A DNA stretch of 64,000 nucleotides, from assembly GCA_963756525.1 (NCBI GenBank), contig CAVWNR010000009.1:868001-932000 (forward strand), given 5' to 3'. Below the pieces are notes generated by a model that worked only from the letters and a program-made list of their open reading frames with translations, was not told the origin of the DNA and made no database searches. Below, piece by piece: positions 1 through 8,884 of this stretch (the first letter of the stretch is position 1; each line of letters starts with the position of its first letter). This DNA is from CAVWNR01 sp963756525. Lineage in GTDB: Bacteria > Actinomycetota > Actinomycetes > Mycobacteriales > Jatrophihabitantaceae. The translations under genes were made by a program, and so were the position numbers.

Positions 1-819
1 AGTGATGTCTTCATGGCCAGCCCGGCGGTGCGGTGCATAAACTTCACCGGCTCCGCCGCAACCGCCCGGATACTGGCGGAGCGCGCCGGACGTGCCCTCA
101 AGCCGACCGTGCTCGAGTTGGGCGGCTACAACCCGATGATCGTGCTCGCCGACGCCGACTTGTCACACGCCGTCGACGCGACCGTGTTCGGCGCGTTCTT
201 CCATCAAGGGCAGATCTGCTTGTGCACGCGCAAGGTGCTCGTCGAGCAGTCGATTCACGACGAGTTCGTCGACGCGCTCGCGGCAAAGACCGCGGCGCTG
301 AAAGCCGGTGATCCGAGCGATCCGACCTCGGTCATCGGGCCGCTGATCAATGACCGCGCCGTGCGGCAGGTTGACGAACGCGTCCAAGACGCGATCACGC
401 GGGGCGCGCGCGTCGTCACCGGCGCGAAGGCGCATGGACGCGTCTACGAGCCGACCATCCTCACCGACGTGCCCCCCGATGCGGTCGTCACTGTGGGAAC
501 CGAGGAGACGTTCGGCCCGGTGCTGGTGGTGGAGACAGTCGGCGACGCGGAGGACGCGTTGGCGCGTGCGCATGCCACGCCGTACGGACTGAGCGCGGCC
601 ATCATGACCGGCGACCAGGACCGCGGTCTCGTGTTGGCGCAGCGCTTCGATTGCGGCATCGTCCACGTCAACGCCCCCACCCTGGTGGGTGAACCGTCGC
701 TTCCCAACGGTGGTGTGAAGGACAGCGGGTGGGGCCGTTCCGGTCATTATGCGATCGAGGACTTCACCGAGATAAGGCTCACGACGCTCAACCGCGGCGC
801 CGGCCGCTATCCCATCTAG
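1..819 (+). CDS. Aldehyde dehydrogenase, C-terminal part (5' end outside window)
   Basis: The frame is open to the first base, so the start lies upstream and only the last ~272 residues are seen. The NAD(P)-dependent aldehyde dehydrogenase signature is clear: LELGG carries the general-base glutamate, the segment FHQGQICLCTRK holds the catalytic cysteine, and EETFGPV is the conserved late motif. The family oxidises an aldehyde to its acid. The closest-looking members are benzaldehyde/vanillin-type dehydrogenases, which would fit the decarboxylase next door, but the substrate is inferred. It is convergent with the amidohydrolase gene, with about 34 bp between the stops. Confidence 0.9.
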   Translation, partial: SDVFMASPAVRCINFTGSAATARILAERAGRALKPTVLELGGYNPMIVLADADLSHAVDATVFGAFFHQGQICLCTRKVLVEQSIHDEFVDALAAKTAALKAGDPSDPTSVIGPLINDRAVRQVDERVQDAITRGARVVTGAKAHGRVYEPTILTDVPPDAVVTVGTEETFGPVLVVETVGDAEDALARAHATPYGLSAAIMTGDQDRGLVLAQRFDCGIVHVNAPTLVGEPSLPNGGVKDSGWGRSGHYAIEDFTEIRLTTLNRGAGRYPI

Positions 820-853
820 CCCGCACATCGACGCTGCTCTGCGCCCGCGCGGG

Positions 854-1807
854 TCAGATGCCGAGCAGGCGCTCGGCATTACCGTGCGCGAGTTTGGCCC
901 GGTCCGCCGGGCTGATCGGCGCGTCGCGCAGGAAGGCGGTCGCCTGCGCGCTGTCCGCGAACGGATGGTCCACCGAGAAGAGCACTCGATCGGCGCCGAG
1001 CACCGTCAGGGCGCACTGCAGCGGCGCGACAGTGGTGTAGGCGGAGGTGGTGATGTGCAGGTTCCGATGCGCCGTCTCGGCAACCGAGGCGGCATGGCTC
1101 TTGAGCAGCGGACTGAGCATGTCGTCGGCACGCGCCAGCGAGAAGGGTAGGCCCTCACCCATATGGCCAATGATCAACTGCAACGCGGGGTGGCGTTCGA
1201 AGACACCGCCGACGATCATCCGGAGGACATGCATGCCGCATTCGGCGTGCCAGCCCCAGCCAGCTGTGGCAAGCGCCGCGGCGACGTCTGGCTCCAAGCC
1301 GGTGAAGTAGGCCTGCGCTACGGCGGGCGGTGGCGGAGCCGGATGCAGATAGACGGGAACGGCGAGCCTCTCGGCGCATGCCAGGACCGGCTGAACCGAG
1401 GGGTGATCGAGAAAGATGCCGTTGGTCTGGCCGTGGATCATGGCGCCGAGGAACCCAAGTTCCTCGACGGCACGACGAAGCTCACCGACGGCCTGATCGG
1501 GCGCGGACATCGGCAGTGTCGCGAAGGCCCTGAACCGATCCGGCTGAGCCGCGACGGTGGCTGCCATCCGGTCGTTGAGCGCTCGAGAGACGGCGACAGA
1601 CTTTTCCGGCTGCAGTTCTTGCACGATGTGCGCGAGCGCGGACAGAACCTGAATATCGATCCCCGCCGCATCCATGGTTGCGAGTCGAGCGCTTCCCAAA
1701 TCGTCGAGTTCAGCCGCTTTCCGGCCGGCCCGGCTGCCGAGGTCGAGATCCGCCGCTACCAGAATGTCACGTGGAAACGTGTGTTCCTCGAGCGCGATGA
1801 TCTTCAC
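854..1807 (-). CDS. Amidohydrolase-2 family protein, decarboxylase-like (ACMSD / gamma-resorcylate decarboxylase group)
   Basis: The 317-residue protein starts at a GTG giving VKIIALEEHTF. The longer frame back to 1876 adds low-complexity residues that do not look coding. The ALEEH opening is typical of gamma-resorcylate and 5-carboxyvanillate decarboxylases, where the glutamate and histidine bind metal. Later motifs are VYLHP, IIGHMGE and FSVDHPF, supplying the remaining histidines and the catalytic aspartate of this TIM-barrel family. These enzymes remove a carboxylate from a hydroxylated aromatic acid, or act as simple hydrolases. It is divergent from a GntR gene, which probably regulates it. 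Confidence 0.82.
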   Translation of the reverse strand: MKIIALEEHTFPRDILVAADLDLGSRAGRKAAELDDLGSARLATMDAAGIDIQVLSALAHIVQELQPEKSVAVSRALNDRMAATVAAQPDRFRAFATLPMSAPDQAVGELRRAVEELGFLGAMIHGQTNGIFLDHPSVQPVLACAERLAVPVYLHPAPPPPAVAQAYFTGLEPDVAAALATAGWGWHAECGMHVLRMIVGGVFERHPALQLIIGHMGEGLPFSLARADDMLSPLLKSHAASVAETAHRNLHITTSAYTTVAPLQCALTVLGADRVLFSVDHPFADSAQATAFLRDAPISPADRAKLAHGNAERLLGI

Positions 1808-1904
1808 AGCGGGCCTGCCGCAGCCGCCGACCTTCCGCCTATTGGGTGGCTCACTTCGCGATTCAACGTCACGCACCTCGCATTACGTCCCACGGCATCG
1901 GTTC

Positions 1905-1919
1905 GTTATATGCTATAAC
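1905..1919. promoter_or_regulatory. Perfect inverted repeat, candidate GntR operator
   Basis: GTTATA-TGC-TATAAC is a perfect 6-bp inverted repeat with a 3-nt centre, AT-rich in a GC-rich setting. It lies in the 169-bp gap between the divergent amidohydrolase and GntR genes. FadR-subfamily GntR regulators bind short palindromes of this kind. Assignment to the neighbouring regulator is inference. Confidence 0.5.
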
Positions 1920-1976
1920 ATGCTGGCCAGTGCGTCGGACCATATAGTTGATCTCGGAAATTGCAGTGAGGTGAGA

Positions 1977-2690
1977 ATGGCATCGTCGGCGGTCCGCCGT
2001 ATCGAATCGCACTCCGTCGGCGACCTTGTCACCGTCGAGTTGCGGCGTTCGATCCTGTCGGGCGCGCTGCCGCCGGGTCGAAGCTTTTCGTTGCGCGAGC
2101 TCGCGAGCATGCTCGACGTCAGCTTCATCCCGGTGCGCGAGGCGTTGCGCAATCTCGAGAGCGAAGGACTCGTGGTCATTCGCCCGGGCCGTAGCGCGAC
2201 CATCGCGCCGATCGATCTTGACGACCTGCACGCTATTTACCGGCTTCGCCGCCTGCTCGAGCCCGACCTCGCGCGTCGGTCCTGCACGCTGATTTCCGAC
2301 TCCGAACTGGACCGGCTCGAGCGGGAAGCCGCCGACTTCGGCGACCCGGCTCGGAGCATGGATGCGATCTATGACGCTCATCGCGAATTCCATCTCTCGC
2401 TGTTCGCGCCGGCCGCCACGGCGTGGGACACGCGTGTGTTGACCACGCTCTGGCGCGCCGGCGAGCGCTATATCCGAATCGGGTTCGGCCTGCTTGATCC
2501 GGACCCGGAGGAGCATCACCGCAGGCAGCACGCCCACGAAAGTCTCGTCGACGTCTACCGGCGTCGTGACCCGGACGTTGCAGCGCGCGCCGTCGATGCA
2601 CACCTCGACCACAACGAGAAGATCGCCCGGGCTGCGCTGGGCATCGCGGCCGGCGACGCTCGTCCGGACAACCGCAGGGCGCACCGGTAA
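1977..2690 (+). CDS. GntR-family transcriptional regulator (FadR/FCD subgroup)
   Basis: The 237-residue protein has an N-terminal winged helix containing LRELASMLDVSFIPVREALRNLESEGLVVIRPGRSATI (quoted in parts: LRELASMLDVS, then VREALRNLESEGLV), the classic GntR recognition segment. A helical FCD-type effector domain follows, with RLRRLLEPDLARR and a HREFHLSLF stretch whose histidine is part of the usual metal/ligand site. The ATG at 1977 follows an AGGTGAG ribosome-binding site; the longer open frame upstream is rejected. It probably represses the divergent decarboxylase gene in response to an organic acid; the ligand is unknown. Confidence 0.88.
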   Translation: MASSAVRRIESHSVGDLVTVELRRSILSGALPPGRSFSLRELASMLDVSFIPVREALRNLESEGLVVIRPGRSATIAPIDLDDLHAIYRLRRLLEPDLARRSCTLISDSELDRLEREAADFGDPARSMDAIYDAHREFHLSLFAPAATAWDTRVLTTLWRAGERYIRIGFGLLDPDPEEHHRRQHAHESLVDVYRRRDPDVAARAVDAHLDHNEKIARAALGIAAGDARPDNRRAHR

Positions 2691-3227
2691 GCGGCGCCCG
2701 TTTCAGACCAGGCCCTGGTGTCGCGTGCGCGTTCGGCGCGGCAGCCCGGGCGCGAGTTCGCCAACTATCGCCGGTTGCGCCGGGCGAGCGCTGCGGACAA
2801 CACGGTGGCGTACCCGGTCCAGGCCGCGTAGGGCGCGAGCGCGGCTTCCGGCCGGGATACCGGCGCGGCGCGCCGGATCAGTTCGATGGTGCTGGCGGTG
2901 AGGAGTCCCGCGCGCGTGCGGAACCCGACGAACCACCGACCAATCTGACCACTGTCGGCCAGCGTCGCGGCTACCGATCCTCGAACGACGACCGCATGCC
3001 CACCTGGCCCACACCATATGCAGCGCGGCGCCAGCCGCGGTGTTCCCGGACCCGCCGCTGATCGGGCGGATCCCTGTACGTCACCAGCGGCGGACAATCT
3101 CGGTCACCATCACTTAAACCTCCAGATCAACTGACCTCATCGATGATCTGCAGTCACAGCTAGGCAACTCCCGCTCCCGCAGTGCGAACAGGGCTAGTCT
3201 GCGGAAACTCTCACTCCGCCTCGTGCC
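2691..3227. other. 537-bp gap with only a gene remnant
   Basis: No intact gene is seen between the GntR and aldo/keto reductase genes. The only coding signal is a degraded TspO-like remnant on the minus strand (2765-2940). The rest shows no convincing ribosome-binding site or conserved frame. Confidence 0.5.
2765..2940 (-). pseudogene. TspO/MBR-like C-terminal remnant
   Basis: The minus-strand frame ends in EAALAPYAAWTGYATVLSAA and then a short basic tail. This resembles the last transmembrane helix of TspO/MBR (tryptophan-rich sensory) proteins, normally like LLPYLAWVTFATALNAAIWRLN. The preceding RWFVGFRTRAGLL resembles the FFGxRxPGxAL segment before it, but the usual helix between them is missing and no start region is present. 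I read it as a decayed gene; the similarity is by eye. Confidence 0.4.
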
Positions 3228-4094
3228 ATGATCGCAGTCGTGCGGACGCGACGGCTCGGAATCGATGAGGTAGGCACCATTGGCCTGGGCGCGATGCAGC
3301 TCGACGATCACCTTGACCGGGCCGAGGCCACGGTCCGCGCCGGGTTGGACGCCGGGATCACCCTGATCGACACCGCGGACGCGTACGGTCCGAGCGGGCT
3401 GGGCACGGCCACGATGGGTGCCAACGAGCGACTGCTCGCTACCATCCTGGACCGGCTGGGCGCGCGCGGCGAGGTGCTGGTTGCGACCAAGGGCGGCCAC
3501 GTGCGCACCGCTGGGGACGGCTGGGCCGTGGACAGCTCACCGGCGCACCTGCGCGCCGCGGTGCAGGCCAGCCTGACCAACCTGGGTGTCGAGCAGATCG
3601 ACCTGTACCAGCACCACCGCCCGGACCCCCAGGTGCCCTACGCCGAAGCGATGGGCACCCTCAAAGAGATCCATGACTCCGGCAAGGTGCGGATGGTCGG
3701 CATCTCCAACGCCAATCCCGAGCAGATCCGCGAAGCCCGCGCAATCCTCGGCGAGGCCATGGTCAGCGTGCAGAACGAGTACTCGCCGCGGTTTCGCTCC
3801 AGCGAACCAGAGCTGCAACTGTGCGACCAGCTGGGGCTGGCGTTCCTGCCGTGGAGCCCGCTCGGCGGCGCCGCACAGGCATCACGCCTAGGCGACCGGC
3901 ACACCGCCTTCGAGCAGGTCGCCGCGGAACTCGACGTCAGCCCACAACAGGTGTGTCTTGCCTGGATGCTGACCAAATGCCCAGCCGTGATCCCCATCCC
4001 CGGCGCTAGCCGACCGGAGTCGATCAGCGACTCGGCAGGCGCCGCAGACCTCCAGCTCAGCGCCGAACAGCTCACCCGCCTCGACGCCGCCTGA
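3228..4094 (+). CDS. Aldo/keto reductase
   Basis: This is a full-length 288-residue NADPH-dependent aldo/keto reductase with a TIM barrel. The catalytic tetrad is visible: Asp48 and Tyr53 in LIDTADAYG, Lys88 in VATKGG, and His near 129 in DLYQHHRPD. The GKVRMVGISN and IPIPGASRPESI segments form the usual cofactor-binding C-terminal part. It would reduce a carbonyl group on a small molecule; the substrate is unknown. No strong Shine-Dalgarno precedes the ATG, and a start a few codons later is possible. It stands alone between two broken regions. Confidence 0.92.
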   Translation: MIAVVRTRRLGIDEVGTIGLGAMQLDDHLDRAEATVRAGLDAGITLIDTADAYGPSGLGTATMGANERLLATILDRLGARGEVLVATKGGHVRTAGDGWAVDSSPAHLRAAVQASLTNLGVEQIDLYQHHRPDPQVPYAEAMGTLKEIHDSGKVRMVGISNANPEQIREARAILGEAMVSVQNEYSPRFRSSEPELQLCDQLGLAFLPWSPLGGAAQASRLGDRHTAFEQVAAELDVSPQQVCLAWMLTKCPAVIPIPGASRPESISDSAGAADLQLSAEQLTRLDAA

Positions 4095-4282
4095 CAATCC
4101 CACGACCCAGTAACCGGCGCCACCGACCGCACCGGTCCGGCTGGTCGCCCAGGTGTTCGCGTTGGCGGCTGCGGCCGAGAACAGGCTGCGTGCCGCGTCG
4201 TGAACGCGGTGGCCGGGTGTGACATGGCGCCCCCAGTGGGTAAAGCACCCAGTGGTAGTCCGGCTGCGGAAGGACGAGGGGC

Positions 4283-4726
4283 ATGGCGGCGGATGCGGTG
4301 CTGCGCAAAGGAGTCCAGACGGCAACGGCGTTGCTGGACCGGTTCGGGATCCTGGCGGCCCCGGCCAGGGGACTGCTCGACGCCAGGCGCGTGATCACCA
4401 TCGACCGCGACGCGGAGCAGGTGCGCGCCCTGCTCGTCGACGCCGGCAGGGCCGCGATGCTGTTCGGCGGCTCCGCCACGCTCGAGGGCGCCGGGAGCGC
4501 TGACGGCTCCGCGATCCGCTGGCGGCTGGGTACCCGGGGAGACGCGTCCGCCACCGTGGGTCGGACGCGGGAGGGCCGCACGGAGGTCCTCTTGGACGTG
4601 CACCTGGAGAAGGTCACCACCGGCGGCCGTCCCCGCTACGTTGACAACGCCGGAGTGGTGGCCCTCCGCGCTGCACCGGGCGAAGAGCCTCCTCGAGGCC
4701 GGCGAGACGGCGACGCTGGCCAATAA
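4283..4726 (+). CDS. Small SRPBCC-like hypothetical protein, apparently frameshifted at its C terminus
   Basis: The 147-residue frame has the order VITIDRDAEQVRALLVD, a central strand-rich part, and VLLDVHLEKV, which suggests a START/SRPBCC-type fold. Its last 25 residues are arginine-rich and unlike the family. From 4659 the next frame reads SALHRAKSLLEAGE followed by TATLAN and stops at 4766. This matches the usual ending of these proteins (xLRRFKxLxETGE). The gene therefore looks like a frameshift mutant, or the assembly has an indel near 4655-4665. No function is assigned. Confidence 0.45.
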   Translation: MAADAVLRKGVQTATALLDRFGILAAPARGLLDARRVITIDRDAEQVRALLVDAGRAAMLFGGSATLEGAGSADGSAIRWRLGTRGDASATVGRTREGRTEVLLDVHLEKVTTGGRPRYVDNAGVVALRAAPGEEPPRGRRDGDAGQ

Positions 4727-4810
4727 CCCCACGGCTCGATCGGAGCCTGACCCGTACGGCGACTGACCGACATCCCCCGACACGGTGGTAACCCGAGAGG
4801 AGGCTGGCGA

Positions 4811-5977
4811 ATGCGGGCGCTCTGCTGGAACGGCATCAATGACCTCGCGGTCCAATCCGTGCCCGACCCGGCCATCGTCAACCCGCGCGAGGCCATCGTG
4901 AAGGTGTCGATGTCGACCACCTGCGGGTCGGATCTGCACTTCATCGACGGCTACATCCCGACCATGTCACAGGGCGACGTGATCGGCCACGAGTTCATGG
5001 GCGTGGTCGCCGAGGTGGGTCCCGAGGTGGAACGGGTGACGGTGGGACAGCGGGTCGTGGTCCCGTCGTTCATCTGCTGCGGTCAATGCAGCTACTGCCG
5101 CAGCGATCTGTGGTCGCTGTGTGACAACACCAACCCCCATCCCGACCTGCAGTTCGCCGAGTTCGGCGCCAGCACGGCGGGCATCTACGGGTACACCCAG
5201 GCGTTCGGTGGCTACGCCGGCTCGCACGCCGAGTACGTCCGGGTGCCGTTCGCCGACATCGACTGCTTCCGCGTTGCGGATGAGGTCCGCGACGAGCAGG
5301 CGGTGTTCTGCTCCGACGCCGCTCCGACCGGCTTCATGGGTGCCGACTTCTGCGGCTTGCGGGGCGGCGAGACGGTCGCCGTGTGGGGATGTGGCGGGGT
5401 CGGACTGATGGCCCAGCGCAGCGCGATGCTGCTCGGCGCGCAGCGGGTGATCGCCATCGACCGCATCCCCGAGCGCCTTCGGCTGGCCGAGCGTTCGGGT
5501 GCCGAGGTCCTGGACTATTCGACGGCGGACAGCGTCGTCGAATCCCTACTCGAGATGACCGGCGGCCGCGGGCCTGACGCATGCATCGAGGCCGTCGGCA
5601 TGGAGGCCCACGGCACCGGCATCGACTACGCCTACGATCGGATCAAGCAGGCACTGCGTCTGAGCACCGACCGCGCCCAGTCCCTACGCCAAGCGCTGGC
5701 CGCTTGCCGCAAGGGCGGAACCGTGGTCATCCTCGAGGTGTTCGGTGTCGTCGACAAATTCCCGCTCGGCGTGCTCATGAACAAGGGCCTGACCGTTCGC
5801 ACCGCCCAGCAACACGGGCAGCACTACGTCCCCCGCCTCCTGCAACACGTCGCCAACGGTGAGCTGGACACCGCCGCGCTCGCGACCCACATCATGCCGC
5901 TCGAGGACTCGGTGCACGGCTATGAGATCTTCAAAGAGAAGGAGGACGGTTGCATCCGGTCGGTGTTCGTCCCGTAG
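4811..5977 (+). CDS. Zinc-dependent alcohol dehydrogenase (formaldehyde-dehydrogenase-like MDR)
   Basis: The 388-residue medium-chain dehydrogenase has a strong AGGAGG site 7 nt before its ATG. Catalytic zinc ligands are in CGSDLH (Cys near 38) and GHE. The structural zinc loop is CCGQCSYCRSDLWSLC. The Rossmann motif is VWGCGGVGLMAQ. The insertion after FGGYAGSHAEYVRVP and the long C-terminal part resemble the glutathione-independent formaldehyde dehydrogenase group. It oxidises an alcohol or aldehyde with NAD; the true substrate cannot be read from the sequence. Confidence 0.9.
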   Translation: MRALCWNGINDLAVQSVPDPAIVNPREAIVKVSMSTTCGSDLHFIDGYIPTMSQGDVIGHEFMGVVAEVGPEVERVTVGQRVVVPSFICCGQCSYCRSDLWSLCDNTNPHPDLQFAEFGASTAGIYGYTQAFGGYAGSHAEYVRVPFADIDCFRVADEVRDEQAVFCSDAAPTGFMGADFCGLRGGETVAVWGCGGVGLMAQRSAMLLGAQRVIAIDRIPERLRLAERSGAEVLDYSTADSVVESLLEMTGGRGPDACIEAVGMEAHGTGIDYAYDRIKQALRLSTDRAQSLRQALAACRKGGTVVILEVFGVVDKFPLGVLMNKGLTVRTAQQHGQHYVPRLLQHVANGELDTAALATHIMPLEDSVHGYEIFKEKEDGCIRSVFVP

Positions 5978-6002
5978 ACGCGTGCAAAGTCTGGCGAAGC
6001 GT

Positions 6003-6022
6003 GAGATGGCCTTTACCATCTC
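6003..6022 (+). terminator. Terminator-like hairpin after the dehydrogenase
   Basis: GAGATGG and CCATCTC form a perfect 7-bp stem around a 6-nt loop, 25 nt after the dehydrogenase stop. No T-run follows, as is usual in high-GC actinobacteria. Confidence 0.45.
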
Positions 6023-6277
6023 GATCGGATCCGCCCTTCCGCGACGATCTTGATCAGCACCGCCGCTACCTCGACACCATCCTTGTCACCGTATTGCCAC
6101 AAGCCTGATCATCCGCACCGCCAGGGTCGGCGCGCAGAGTGAGGATGTTATGTCGACGATGATCGGGTCAAGTTCCCCGGAGGTGTCGATGCGCGCAGCC
6201 GAGCCGATGAGCCCACCGTTAGCGCGGTGCGACCGAGGGGTATCGATGAGCCGGGCAGACCGGAAGGGAGATTGCAG

Positions 6278-6643
6278 ATGGCCGCAGAACAGGCAGACGG
6301 GCACGGCTCGGAGGCAGCACGGGACGCTGACGCGGTCGACGAGGTCGAGCGCAACACAAAGACGCAGACCGAGGCGGCGAGCTACACCACAACCGACCAC
6401 GGCGTGATCAAAGCCTGGGCGCAGGCGCGCAACGGCGTGCCGGCCGATGTAGCGGGCACCGGGAACGGCGACCCGGGGCTACTGCGCATAGAGTTCCGCG
6501 ACGACGCAGGCGACCTGCAAGGGGTCGACTGGGAGTCGTTCTTCGCCACTTTCGACGATCGCAAGTTGGCCTTCGTCTATCAGGAGCACACCAGCGACGG
6601 GTCACTCAGCCGGTTCAACAAGTTCGTCCGCCGAGACAGTTGA
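6278..6643 (+). CDS. Conserved small hypothetical protein
   Basis: The 121-residue protein begins at an ATG behind GAAGGGAGA. The N-terminal ~45 residues are acidic and probably unstructured. The conserved core is VIKAWAQARNGVPADV...GTGNGDPGLLRIEF...VDWESFFATFDDRKLAFVYQ (shown in pieces). I recognise this as a widespread family of about 100 residues found in many bacteria, often mislabelled as a glucan-branching enzyme. Its function is unknown. It stands alone, so context does not help. Confidence 0.7.
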   Translation: MAAEQADGHGSEAARDADAVDEVERNTKTQTEAASYTTTDHGVIKAWAQARNGVPADVAGTGNGDPGLLRIEFRDDAGDLQGVDWESFFATFDDRKLAFVYQEHTSDGSLSRFNKFVRRDS

Positions 6644-6846
6644 TGAGCGCTGGCAGCATCGAGCCACTGTCCGGCAGGTAGCTCAGCTGGTGCTGGAAGG
6701 CGGCGGCCCAACGATCGTCGTGCCGTCAACTGCCAGTGGCTGGCAGGTCGGTGTTGCCGAGGCCGCCGGTTCGCATACTTTTAACCGCCGACAGCGAGGC
6801 GGCGGCCGCGGCCTTACCGGCCGGTGTGCGAGGAGGCGCGAGCAAT

Positions 6847-8505
6847 GTGAACGCTAGTGGTATGGCTGCAGGGACGTCAGCGGCGGTGAGTGCTGTGTCT
6901 GCCGCGCCATCCGGTAGCGCCGAGCCGGGCAAGGTGTTCCGCTCGGAGCTGAACCCGGTCGATTTCCTGTACCGCGCGGCGTACGTGTACCCGGACAGAA
7001 TCGCGGTTGTGCACGGCACCCGGCGGTATCGCTACCGGGAACTCGCCGAGCGTTCATGGCGGCTGGCCAACGCGCTCAGGTCGGCGGGACTTGCCAAGTC
7101 CGACCGCGTCGCCGCGCTGCTGTACAACTCCCCCGCGATGTTGGAGGCCCATTTCGGAGTACCGGCGGCCGGCGGGATCCTGGTCGCGGTCAATCACCGC
7201 CTCTCCACTGCGGAGATCGGGTACATCCTGCAGCACAGCGGCGCCCGATACCTGCTGGTGCACACCGAGCTCGAGGCGCTGGTCGCGCCGCTCGATCTGG
7301 CCGGCGTCACGGTCATCCGCTGCGCGGACAGCGGCACCGCCGATGATCCGTACGAGCAGTTCCTGGCCGGCGCGCCGCCGGCCAGGCCGCAGAGCTGGCT
7401 GGAGCACGAGGAGGAAACGATCTCGGTCAACTACACATCCGGCACCACCGGCCGGCCGAAGGGTGTGCAGTACACCTACCGCGGCGCGTACCTCAACGCC
7501 CTCAACGAGGTGATCGTGGCCGGGATGAGCACCGAGTCGGTGTATCTGTGGACGCTGCCGATGTTCCACTGCAACGGCTGGTGCTTCCCGTGGGCGGTCA
7601 CCGCGACCGCGGCCCGTCACGTGACCATGCGCGCGGTGGACCCGGAGCTGGTCTGGACGCTGATCGACGAGGAGGGCGTCACCCACTACAACGGGGCGCC
7701 GACCGTCCAGCTGATGGTGATCAACCACCCGCGGGCGCACCGCCTGCAGCGACCGGTGACCGCGATGGTGGCCGCCGCGCCCCCGTCGCCAACGCTACTG
7801 GCCCGGATGAGCGACCTGAACTTCCGCATCGTTCACGTGTACGGCCTGACCGAAACCTACGGGCCGATCACCGTGTGTCCCGAGCAGGAGGGCTGGCACC
7901 AGATTCCGGTGGCACAGCGCGCGAACTACCTGGCACGCCAGGGACAGGCCTACATCTCCTCCGACCTGGTTCGTGTCGTGGATCGGGAGATGACCGACGT
8001 CCCGCAGGACGGCCAGACAATGGGCGAGGTGATCATGCGGGGCAACAACGTGATGAGCGGCTACTTCGAGGACGTGCCCGCCACCAGCAAGGCGTTCGCC
8101 GGCGGCTGGTTCCATTCCGGGGACCTGGCCGTGTGGCATCCCGACGGCACAATCGAACTGCGCGACCGAGGCAAGGACGTCATCATCTCCGGCGGCGAGA
8201 ACATCTCCAGCATCGAGGTCGAACAGGCGATCTGCGCCCATCCCGCCGTGCTGGAATGCGCGGTCGTCGCGATCCCGCACCCGCACTGGGGAGAGCGGCC
8301 CAAAGCGTTCGTCACCCTCAACGAGGGCGCCACCGCGACCGCGGAGGAACTCATCGCGTTCTGCCGAGAGCGCCTTGCCCACTACAAATGCCCCGATGCG
8401 ATCGAGTTCGGCGCGCTCCCGAAGACCTCGACCGGCAAAATCCAGAAATTTCAGCTGCGCGACCGTGAATGGACCGACCCGGATACCCGGATCGGCGGCG
8501 TGTAG
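6847..8505 (+). CDS. Acyl-CoA synthetase (AMP-dependent ligase)
   Basis: The 552-residue ANL-superfamily enzyme has the P-loop YTSGTTGRPKG, the adenine-binding YGLTETYGP, the SGDLA/DRGKDVIISGGENIS hinge region and the catalytic lysine in PKTSTGKIQK. The WTLPMFHCNGWCFPW motif is typical of medium-chain and aromatic acyl-CoA ligases (AlkK-like and plant acyl-activating-enzyme-like). It activates a carboxylic acid to its CoA thioester through an acyl-AMP. The GTG at 6847 was chosen because AGGAGG lies 10 nt upstream; a longer frame to 6736 has a low-complexity leader. Confidence 0.9.
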   Translation: MNASGMAAGTSAAVSAVSAAPSGSAEPGKVFRSELNPVDFLYRAAYVYPDRIAVVHGTRRYRYRELAERSWRLANALRSAGLAKSDRVAALLYNSPAMLEAHFGVPAAGGILVAVNHRLSTAEIGYILQHSGARYLLVHTELEALVAPLDLAGVTVIRCADSGTADDPYEQFLAGAPPARPQSWLEHEEETISVNYTSGTTGRPKGVQYTYRGAYLNALNEVIVAGMSTESVYLWTLPMFHCNGWCFPWAVTATAARHVTMRAVDPELVWTLIDEEGVTHYNGAPTVQLMVINHPRAHRLQRPVTAMVAAAPPSPTLLARMSDLNFRIVHVYGLTETYGPITVCPEQEGWHQIPVAQRANYLARQGQAYISSDLVRVVDREMTDVPQDGQTMGEVIMRGNNVMSGYFEDVPATSKAFAGGWFHSGDLAVWHPDGTIELRDRGKDVIISGGENISSIEVEQAICAHPAVLECAVVAIPHPHWGERPKAFVTLNEGATATAEELIAFCRERLAHYKCPDAIEFGALPKTSTGKIQKFQLRDREWTDPDTRIGGV

Positions 8506-8884
8506 CACCGCCAGTCGAGCCCTTCGCACAGTTCGGCGGTCGCGCGGTCGGGCCCTCCCCCGCTGAGCACCGCACACCCCCGGAAACGTCGATCAAGTGG
8601 GGTCAGCTCAGCGGGCCAGGGTTGCGTTGTAGCGGGCGAGCACATGGCGGACTAACGTGCGCCCGGCCGGCGTGTCCAGATCGATGGCGCTGCCGGTGGC
8701 GGCCCAGCCGCGGATGCGCGTCGACGTCGGGGCCGGTGAACAGCACGTACGCGAGCTGGTCCTCATCGTGGCAGCACCGGTAGACGAACCCACCGGTCCC
8801 GGGTGCCCAGCCGCGGGCCCGCGGCGCCGAAAGGGCGCGACACCCCACCATCAGCGGCTACGCAGGTCTGATGTCCGCCGCCGC
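8506..8884. other. 379-bp gap with a frame-broken minus-strand remnant
   Basis: Between the ligase and the zinc finger gene there is no intact gene. The coding signal present is described as a separate broken gene (8608-8830). Confidence 0.4.
8608..8830 (-). pseudogene. Frame-broken gene of unknown family
   Basis: Two overlapping minus-strand frames look like halves of one protein. One reads GFVYRCCHDEDQLAYVLFTG then PDVDA. The other continues from about 8720 as IRGWAATGSAIDLDTPAGRT then LVRHVLARYNATLAR and a stop. Neither half has a good start or ribosome-binding site. I do not recognise the family. Confidence 0.35.

Noticed and set aside
163..879. Minus-strand frame opposite the aldehyde dehydrogenase
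   Set aside because: The plus strand carries unambiguous dehydrogenase motifs.
6150..6407. 85-codon plus-strand frame before the small conserved protein
   Set aside because: It overlaps the well-supported gene at 6278 in another frame and becomes arginine/threonine-rich.
6673..6735. tRNA-like segment GGTAGCTCAGCTGGT (6677-6691) with flanking GGCAG/CTGCC
   Set aside because: The D-arm cannot close (no GAGC), and there is no anticodon arm or T-loop. It is too short for a tRNA and looks like chance or an old remnant.
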